From the NCBI GenBank assembly GCA_029051915.1, contig JAIDKM010000013.1:1-12415 (forward strand): DNA of 12,415 bases, written 5' to 3'. The notes under the pieces are model-generated. The model was not told the DNA's origin and made no database searches. It saw nothing but the letters and a program-made list of their open reading frames with translations. The first letter of the stretch is position 1. Every line of letters begins with the position of its first letter. A program made the translations under genes and the position numbers. Positions 7,802-12,415 of this stretch are shown in pieces. Origin of the DNA: Alistipes sp. GTDB taxonomy: Bacteria > Bacteroidota > Bacteroidia > Bacteroidales > Rikenellaceae.

Positions 7802-8656
7802 CTAATTGGTGCGGAGGCGTTCTTTCACACCTTCGCTGTGTTGTAGATCCAGGATTTCGCAGGCGTCGCGGTTTTCCACCAGAATCACGTCGGTCAGTCG
7901 CGCAGGGTCGGCCGCCAGACGCACACGCACGGTGTAGGAGGTGCGGGTTTCGTCCATCGCGACGCTCTCGATCCGGCCGATCAGCACATCTTCAGGGAAG
8001 AATTGCGAGAATCCGGTCGTTACGACTTCTTGACCTCGACGGGGTTCGGCGTATTTCGACAGTTCGCCCATCGACACCACATGGGGATCGGCTCCGTCCC
8101 AGTAGATCGATCCGAAATAGTCGGCTCCGGCCAGCTTGCCGCTCGCCCGGAACGAGGTGTTGAGCACCGGCATGACCACCGCATAGCGGTCCGTGCAGTC
8201 GACCACGTATCCCAGCATCGCTCCGTTCGGCGCCAGCACCGCCATGTCGGGCACGACTCCGTCGCGGCGGCCGCGGTTGATCGTTACGAAGTTTTGCGAG
8301 CGGTTGATCGTGTTCGAGATGACGGTCGCCGTCATCACACGGTATTTCGATTCGCCGATGTCAAGCATGTAGTTCCGCAGGCGGTCGATGTTGGCCGCTT
8401 CGTCGTATTGGGCCAGCCGTTCTTCCAGCGTCGCCACCCGTTCGATCAGCATCCGGTTTTCGGCTTCCAGGCGAAAATAGCGGTGCAGGTCGGCGAATCG
8501 TTCGTGCACCCAGCCGGCCGCGGCGTTCGAGCGGGCCAGCAGACGGGCTTGGGTGTAGTAGGTCGAGCGCGCATAGTAGCCGATGGCCAGGGCCTCCAGC
8601 ACCACGAACAGCACCACCAGATAGACACTGCGTATGAACTCGATAAGTTTGTGCAC
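7802..8656 (-). CDS. mreC: Rod shape-determining protein MreC
   Basis: Periplasmic scaffold of the elongasome, anchored in the inner membrane; it contacts PBP2 and helps to activate it. The 284 residues show one N-terminal membrane segment (about 11-28), a predicted coiled coil (about 52-86, rich in Glu, Arg and Leu), then the paired beta-barrel domains. Recognisable MreC stretches are INRGRRDGVVPDMAV (126-140), GYVVDCTDRYAVVMPVLN (149-166) and TTGFSQFFPEDVLIG (213-227). The start codon is GTG at 8656: no ATG lies in frame between the upstream TAA and this GTG, and the next in-frame ATG is at codon 69, past the membrane segment. It is separated from mreB by a 99-bp spacer and from mreD by 8 bp. 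Confidence 0.94.
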   Translation of the reverse strand: MHKLIEFIRSVYLVVLFVVLEALAIGYYARSTYYTQARLLARSNAAAGWVHERFADLHRYFRLEAENRMLIERVATLEERLAQYDEAANIDRLRNYMLDIGESKYRVMTATVISNTINRSQNFVTINRGRRDGVVPDMAVLAPNGAMLGYVVDCTDRYAVVMPVLNTSFRASGKLAGADYFGSIYWDGADPHVVSMGELSKYAEPRRGQEVVTTGFSQFFPEDVLIGRIESVAMDETRTSYTVRVRLAADPARLTDVILVENRDACEILDLQHSEGVKERLRTN

Positions 8657-8755
8657 GGCTTCTTTTAATTCAAGATTGCGGACACTGGGCCCGCAATCCG
8701 TAAATCGTTATCTTTCAGTTTCGGGTTCAGCTTTCGCCGCCCCGGTTCCGGCCCC
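8657..8755 (-). other. mreB-mreC spacer with a small hairpin
   Basis: This 99-bp gap is the longest inside the mre block. Arms ATTGCGG (8675-8681) and CCGCAAT (8691-8697) can form a perfect 7-bp stem with a 9-base loop, ending 18 bp before the mreC GTG. No U run follows on the minus strand, so it does not look like a full terminator. It could be an RNA processing or stability element that lets mreB be expressed at a different level from the membrane partners. No promoter box was seen. Confidence 0.35.
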
Positions 8756-9775
8756 TTATTTCATCAGGAACGAGAAGCGGTTGATGTTTTTCAGGGCGAT
8801 TCCCGTTCCGCGGGCAATGGCTCGCAGGGGGTCTTCGGCCAGGTGGAACGGAATGCCGGTCTTCTCGCTCAGCCGGCGGTCAAGACCTTTTATCAGGGCT
8901 CCGCCTCCCGCTAAGTAGATGCCGTTCTTCACAATGTCGGCATACAGCTCGGGGGGCATCGATTCGAGCACCTTCATCAGCGCCGCGTCGATCTTCGTCA
9001 ACGATTTTTCCAGTGCGTAGGCTATCTCGCTGTAGGAGAGCGACACGGTCTGCGGCAGCGCCGTCAGCATGTTGGGGCCCGTTACCACGAAGTCTTCGGG
9101 TTCGTCGTCCAGATCCGACACCGCAGCGCCTACCGAGCACTTGATCGCTTCGGCCGTGCGTTCTCCGATCCGGATGTTGTGTTGTTGGCGGACGTAGCTC
9201 TGTATGTCGTTCGTGAAGACGTCTCCCGCTACATTCACCGACTCCGAGCAGACAATGCCGCCCAGCGAGATGCAGGCGATCTCCGACGTACCGCCGCCGA
9301 TGTCGATCACCATGTTGCCTTCGGGGGCTTCCACATCGAGACCCGCACCCAGGGCCGCCGCCATCGGTTCATAGATCATGTAGACTTCACGGCCTCCGGC
9401 GTGTTCGGCCGAGTCGCGCACGGCTCGGATCTCCACGTTCGTCGAGCCCGAGGGGATGCAGATCACCATGCGCAGCGACGGCGCAAAAAGACTGCCCGAG
9501 GTCTTGACTTTCTTGAGCATGCCGCGCAGCATCAGCTCCGTCGCGTTGAAGTCGGCGATCACGCCGTCTTTCAGCGGACGGATCGTCTTGATGTTCGGAT
9601 TGGTCTTCTCGTGCATGTTGCGCGCTTGGCTGCCGATGGCCACCAGCTTGCCCGTATGGACATCGAGCGCCACGATCGACGGTTCGTCGACCACGACCTT
9701 GCCGTTATAAAGGATAAGCGTGTTGGCCGTTCCGAGGTCGATGGCCAGCTCCTGCGTCAGTGAAAACAATCCCAT
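8756..9775 (-). CDS. mreB: Rod shape-determining protein MreB (bacterial actin)
   Basis: Cytoplasmic actin-like ATPase that forms membrane-attached filaments and guides side-wall peptidoglycan synthesis. The length of 339 residues is typical. Nucleotide-binding motifs of the actin fold are complete: phosphate 1 DLGTANTL (13-20), connect region with YEPMAAALG (135-143), phosphate 2 DIGGGTSE (158-165) and adenosine motif LAGGGALIKG (288-297). The N-terminus reaches the first strand after only about 10 residues, so it lacks the longer amphipathic helix of E. coli MreB. Leu96 and Phe97 sit where Thermotoga MreB has its membrane-insertion loop and may do that job; this is inference by alignment from memory. 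It is first in the mre-mrd block and divergent from gpsA, with no Shine-Dalgarno-like sequence before the ATG. Confidence 0.97.
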   Translation of the reverse strand: MGLFSLTQELAIDLGTANTLILYNGKVVVDEPSIVALDVHTGKLVAIGSQARNMHEKTNPNIKTIRPLKDGVIADFNATELMLRGMLKKVKTSGSLFAPSLRMVICIPSGSTNVEIRAVRDSAEHAGGREVYMIYEPMAAALGAGLDVEAPEGNMVIDIGGGTSEIACISLGGIVCSESVNVAGDVFTNDIQSYVRQQHNIRIGERTAEAIKCSVGAAVSDLDDEPEDFVVTGPNMLTALPQTVSLSYSEIAYALEKSLTKIDAALMKVLESMPPELYADIVKNGIYLAGGGALIKGLDRRLSEKTGIPFHLAEDPLRAIARGTGIALKNINRFSFLMK

Positions 9776-9782
9776 AGAGTAC

Positions 9783-9802
9783 TTTTCGTAGCTATTTTCG
9801 TA
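9783..9802 (-). repeat. 8-bp direct repeat in the mreB leader
   Basis: TTTTCGTA at 9783-9790 and again at 9795-9802, separated by GCTA. On the mRNA strand this reads TACGAAAA twice, ending 7 bases before the mreB ATG. It gives an A-rich, weakly structured ribosome landing zone, as is common where no Shine-Dalgarno is used. It could also be a binding site. A chance origin is not excluded. Confidence 0.4.
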
Positions 9803-9882
9803 ATATGCGGACTATGAATATCTTAAGCCTCGTTTCCCGGGCGGCGGGGCAACTCCCGACTCCCGATACGGAGCTATCCGGA

Positions 9883-9890
9883 CAAAGGTA
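9883..9890 (-). promoter_or_regulatory. mreB: Candidate mreB promoter -7 box
   Basis: The minus strand reads TACCTTTG, a full match to the Bacteroidetes TAnnTTTG -7 box for the primary sigma factor. No good TTTG -33 box lies at the expected 19-21 bp; nearby TTGCTTGC (9898-9905) is too close. The upstream A tracts may compensate. Transcription would begin near 9876, giving a leader of about 100 bases. Confidence 0.5.
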
Positions 9891-9905
9891 GAAAAAAGCA
9901 AGCAA

Positions 9906-9953
9906 TTTTTTTCTCTTTTCGGGCGATTTTTTTGCACCTTTTTTTTTCGCCCG
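9906..9953. promoter_or_regulatory. T tracts within a 7-bp inverted repeat upstream of mreB
   Basis: Runs of T at 9906-9912 (7), 9916-9919 (4), 9927-9933 (7) and 9939-9947 (9) lie just upstream of the mreB -7 box; spacing between centres is roughly one or two helical turns, which favours intrinsic bending. CGGGCGA (9920-9926) and TCGCCCG (9947-9953) form a perfect inverted repeat with a 20-bp T-rich spacer. It could act as an UP-like element, a bend or a regulator site. No convergent gene needs a terminator here. Confidence 0.35.
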
Positions 9954-10070
9954 GGCCGCTCCCCGCGTTCCGACGCATCCGTCCGGGGCGGATACCCGCC
10001 CGCCATCGTTCCCGCTCGCCCGCTTCCGGCCGGGGAGGATCGAAATTTGCGGCCCAAAATCGCACGAGCA

Positions 10071-10101
10071 TTCGCAGAATCGCTTTTTTTATTTAACTTT
10101 G
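10071..10101 (+). promoter_or_regulatory. gpsA: Candidate gpsA-pgi promoter
   Basis: TAACTTTG at 10094-10101 is a full match to the Bacteroidetes -7 consensus TAnnTTTG. TTCG at 10071-10074, one base off the TTTG -33 element, lies 19 bp upstream, the expected spacing. Transcription would start near 10107, leaving a leader of about 14 bases before the gpsA ATG. Confidence 0.65.
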
Positions 10102-10120
10102 TATTGCAAAATTCATCCGC

Positions 10121-11128
10121 ATGGAATATAGAATCGGAAAGGAGGCCCGCTGCGCCGTGATCGGCTACGGCAGTTGGGCTACGGCCATCGTCGGACTGCT
10201 CGCCGCCAACGAGACGCGCGTCGGTTGGTACATCCGCAATCCCGAGGTGCTCGAAGGGCTCCGCAGCGAGGGGCGCAATCCCCGTTACCTGAGCGACATG
10301 GAGTTCGACATGAAGCGCATCGCCGCTTCCGACGACCTCGACGAGGTCGTCCGCCACGCCGACATCCTCGTCTTGGCCGTTCCTTCGGCCTACCTCAAGG
10401 AGTTCCTCGCTCCGCTCACCGAGTCGTTGGCCGGCAAGTTCATCATCTCGGCCATCAAGGGCATCGTCCCCGGCGATTACAAGACCGTCGTCGAATACCT
10501 GCACGACCACTACGACGTGCCTTACCGGCAGCTCGGGCTCATCACCGGGCCGTCGCATGCCGAGGAGGTCTCCCGGGGCCGGCTCACCTACCTCACGGTC
10601 GTCTGCACCGAGTTGGAGAACGCCCGCCGGATCGGCGCGAAGTTCGCCACTCCGTTTTTGCAGCTGAGCTATGCCACCGACCTCTACGGCATCGAGTACG
10701 CCGCCATCCTCAAGAACATCTACGCGCTGGCCGTCGGCATCGCCGTCGGTCTGGGTTACGGCGACAACTTCCTCGCCGTGTTGATCGCCAACAGCGCCGG
10801 CGAGATGAAGCGCTTCCTCGACGAAAGTTATCCCGATGCGCGCGAGACGCTCGTCTCGGCTTACGTCGGCGATCTGCTCGTTACTTGTTACTCGGTGCAT
10901 AGCCGCAACCGGCGGCTCGGGCTCCTGATCGGACGCGGTTGTTCCGTGCGCAGCGCCTTGAACGAGATGACCATGGTCGCCGAGGGTTACTTCGCCGCCG
11001 ACTGCATCCGCCACATCAACACGCGCCACCATGTCGACATGCCCATCGCCGACATGGTCTATCGCATCCTCTACGAGAAGGCTTCGGCCCGGCGGTGCAT
11101 GAAGGAGTTGACAACCAAGTTAATCTGA
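10121..11128 (+). CDS. gpsA: NAD(P)H-dependent glycerol-3-phosphate dehydrogenase
   Basis: Cytoplasmic enzyme that reduces dihydroxyacetone phosphate to sn-glycerol-3-phosphate, the backbone for phospholipids. The length of 335 residues is normal. The N-terminal Rossmann loop is GYGSWATAI (15-23), a variant of GxGxWGTAL that I remember as usual in Bacteroidales. Other landmarks are AIKG with Lys113 (111-114), GPSHAEEV (143-150), LKN with the probable catalytic Lys198, YGDN (213-216), GDLLVTC (250-256) and SRNRRLG (261-267), which matches the substrate-phosphate/NAD region of the family. The ATG at 10121 follows the predicted promoter by about 20 bases and lacks a Shine-Dalgarno sequence. pgi follows after 16 bp, so the two are probably one transcript. 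Confidence 0.95.
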   Translation: MEYRIGKEARCAVIGYGSWATAIVGLLAANETRVGWYIRNPEVLEGLRSEGRNPRYLSDMEFDMKRIAASDDLDEVVRHADILVLAVPSAYLKEFLAPLTESLAGKFIISAIKGIVPGDYKTVVEYLHDHYDVPYRQLGLITGPSHAEEVSRGRLTYLTVVCTELENARRIGAKFATPFLQLSYATDLYGIEYAAILKNIYALAVGIAVGLGYGDNFLAVLIANSAGEMKRFLDESYPDARETLVSAYVGDLLVTCYSVHSRNRRLGLLIGRGCSVRSALNEMTMVAEGYFAADCIRHINTRHHVDMPIADMVYRILYEKASARRCMKELTTKLI

Positions 11129-11144
11129 CACATATCTATTATCT

Positions 11145-12415
11145 ATGAAAACACTGACACTCGACATTCGCAAATCCGGCATCGAGATTTCGGCCGCCAT
11201 GAAAGAGAAGGCCCAGGCCGCCAACGCATTGCTCCACTCGGGCAAGGGCGCCGGCAGCGACTTCCTGGGGTGGGTTCACCTACCGTCGTCCATCTCCGAG
11301 AGCGACCTCGACGCCATCGAGGAGGCCGCCGCCAAGTTGCGCAGCAAGGCCGACCTGATCGTCTGCATCGGCATCGGGGGTTCCTACCTCGGCGCCAAAG
11401 CGGTGCTCGAAGCGATGTCCGATCCGTTCAAGCTGCTGCATAAGGAGCAGAAGAATCCCACCGTGATCTTCGCCGGACAGAACATCTCCGAGGATTACAT
11501 CCACGCCTTGATGACGGCTTCCGAGGAGCACTCCCTCGCCGCCATCGTCATCTCCAAGTCGGGTACGACTACCGAGCCGGCCATCGCTTTCCGCCTCATC
11601 AAGGCGGCCATCGAGAAGCGCTACGGCAAGGCCGAGGCCTCCGAGCGGATCGTCGCCATCACCGACCGGGCACGCGGCGCACTCAAAACGTTGGCCACCG
11701 ACGAGGGCTACCCCACGTTCGTCATTCCCGACGACGTCGGCGGGCGTTTCTCGGTGCTCACGCCCGTGGGTCTGTTGCCGCTCGCCGCTGCCGGCGTCGA
11801 CATCCGGGCTTTGGTAAAGGGCGCCCGGGAGATGGAGTCGGCTACCGACGAAAAGGTGCCTTTCGACGAGAATCCCGCGGCCATCTACGCCGCCGTCCGC
11901 AATGCGCTCTATGCCGGCGGCAAGAAGATCGAGATCCTGGGTTCCTACGAGCCGCAGTTGCAGTACGTCAACGAGTGGTGGAAGCAGCTCTACGGCGAGA
12001 GCGAGGGCAAGCAGGGCAAGGGTATCTTCCCCGCCAGCGTAACGCTCACGGCCGACCTCCATTCGATGGGACAGTATATCCAGGAGGGCGAGCGGACGCT
12101 CTTCGAAACGATCATCTCGGTCGCCGAGCCGGCCCATAAGGTCTCGATCGAGGCCGACAAGGAGAACCTCGACGGGTTGAACTTCCTCGCCGGCAAGCGC
12201 ATTTCGGAGGTCAACCGCATGGCCGAGCTGGGCGTGCAGCTCGCCCACGTCGACGGCGGCGTGCCCAACATCCGCATCGAGATTCCGCGCATCGACGCCC
12301 ATGCGGTCGGCGGCCTGCTCTACTTCTTCGAGAAGGCTTGCGGCATCAGCGGCTATATCTTGGGGGTCAATCCCTTCGACCAGCCCGGCGTCGAGGCTTA
12401 CAAGAAGAACATGTT
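11145..12415 (+). CDS. pgi: Glucose-6-phosphate isomerase, 5' part
   Basis: Cytoplasmic glycolytic and gluconeogenic enzyme that interconverts glucose-6-phosphate and fructose-6-phosphate. The frame is open from the ATG at 11145 to the window edge: 423 codons plus two bases. The short bacterial form has about 445 residues, so only some 20 are missing. Motifs: GIGGS (76-80), the phosphate-binding SKSGTTTEP (137-145), PGI signature 1 [14 protein letters not shown] (196-209), YGESEGK (283-289) holding the likely catalytic Glu, and PGI signature 2, [18 protein letters not shown] (403-420), with the conserved Lys420. All key residues are intact. The 16-bp gap behind gpsA holds no promoter or terminator, which supports co-transcription. 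Confidence 0.96.
   Translation, partial: MKTLTLDIRKSGIEISAAMKEKAQAANALLHSGKGAGSDFLGWVHLPSSISESDLDAIEEAAAKLRSKADLIVCIGIGGSYLGAKAVLEAMSDPFKLLHKEQKNPTVIFAGQNISEDYIHALMTASEEHSLAAIVISKSGTTTEPAIAFRLIKAAIEKRYGKAEASERIVAITDRARGALKTLATDEGYPTFVIPDDVGGRFSVLTPVGLLPLAAAGVDIRALVKGAREMESATDEKVPFDENPAAIYAAVRNALYAGGKKIEILGSYEPQLQYVNEWWKQLYGESEGKQGKGIFPASVTLTADLHSMGQYIQEGERTLFETIISVAEPAHKVSIEADKENLDGLNFLAGKRISEVNRMAELGVQLAHVDGGVPNIRIEIPRIDAHAVGGLLYFFEKACGISGYILGVNPFDQPGVEAYKKNM

Larger units (their letters stand above)
9776..10120. other. Divergent regulatory spacer between mreB and gpsA
   Basis: This 345-bp spacer contains no convincing gene. From left to right it holds the mreB leader (9776-9875, with an 8-bp direct repeat and a 7-bp tandem repeat, ACTCCCG twice at 9852-9865), a candidate mreB -7 box (9883-9890), a run of T tracts within an inverted repeat (9906-9953), a G+C-rich stretch (about 9948-10040) with nothing recognised, and the gpsA promoter (10071-10101). 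The minus-strand open frame at 9874-10071 is low complexity, rich in Arg, Lys and Gly, and is probably not coding. Confidence 0.7.

Noticed and set aside
9874..10071. 65-codon minus-strand frame in the divergent spacer
   Set aside because: It has skewed basic composition, crosses the T tracts and the candidate mreB promoter, and shows no domain or start signal.
10163..10189. Ala in place of the second Gly in the GpsA dinucleotide motif (GYGSWATAI)
   Set aside because: I recall the same SWATAI form in other Bacteroidales GpsA proteins, so it looks lineage-normal rather than a defect.
9812..11032. 406-codon minus-strand open frame
   Set aside because: It is antisense to gpsA, which has all family motifs. 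Its Asp/Val/Gly-rich sequence is typical of a complement-strand shadow.
11280..12302. 340-codon minus-strand open frame
   Set aside because: It is antisense to pgi, which carries both PGI signatures in the plus frame.

Overview
The window looks like ordinary core chromosome of a Bacteroidales bacterium, most likely Alistipes-like. The evidence is the high G+C content, start codons without clear Shine-Dalgarno sequences, TAnnTTTG-type -7 promoter boxes, a Bacteroides-type glutamate dehydrogenase, and the gene order mreB-mreC-mreD-mrdA-rodA. The genus is an inference from style and remembered relatives, not from a marker gene. I found no mobile element, CRISPR array, rRNA, tRNA or clearly new multi-gene system.

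Layout. Positions 1-804 (+) hold the 3' part of gdhA, followed by a strong intrinsic terminator. A short minus-strand gene (871-1170) of uncertain function converges on it; it may be a remnant of a larger envelope protein. A 268-bp gene-poor stretch (1171-1438) contains competing hairpins and a doubtful 38-codon ORF. From 9775 down to 1439 runs one long minus-strand block: mreB, mreC, mreD, mrdA (PBP2), rodA, then a PMCA-type calcium P-type ATPase. From mreC onward the genes are tightly packed: gaps of 7-8 bp, a 4-bp overlap (mreD/mrdA) and an 11-bp overlap (mrdA/rodA). A 345-bp divergent spacer (9776-10120) holds candidate promoters in both directions and a set of A/T tracts. Plus-strand gpsA and pgi follow, 16 bp apart; pgi runs off the end.

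How the genes work together. MreB, MreC, MreD, PBP2 and RodA form the elongasome that inserts peptidoglycan along the side wall and sets rod shape. RodA is the glycosyltransferase and PBP2 the transpeptidase; MreB filaments, through MreC and MreD, position and activate them. The calcium pump at the end of the block is not a known elongasome part, but its spacing suggests co-transcription. GpsA makes glycerol-3-phosphate for phospholipids, Pgi interconverts glucose-6-phosphate and fructose-6-phosphate, and GdhA assimilates ammonium. All of these feed envelope and central metabolism.

The observations most worth following are the roughly 100-residue hydrophobic insert in RodA, the calcium pump joined to the elongasome block, the short gene at 871-1170, the alternative pairing in the 1354-1421 segment, and the T-tract/inverted-repeat structure upstream of mreB.
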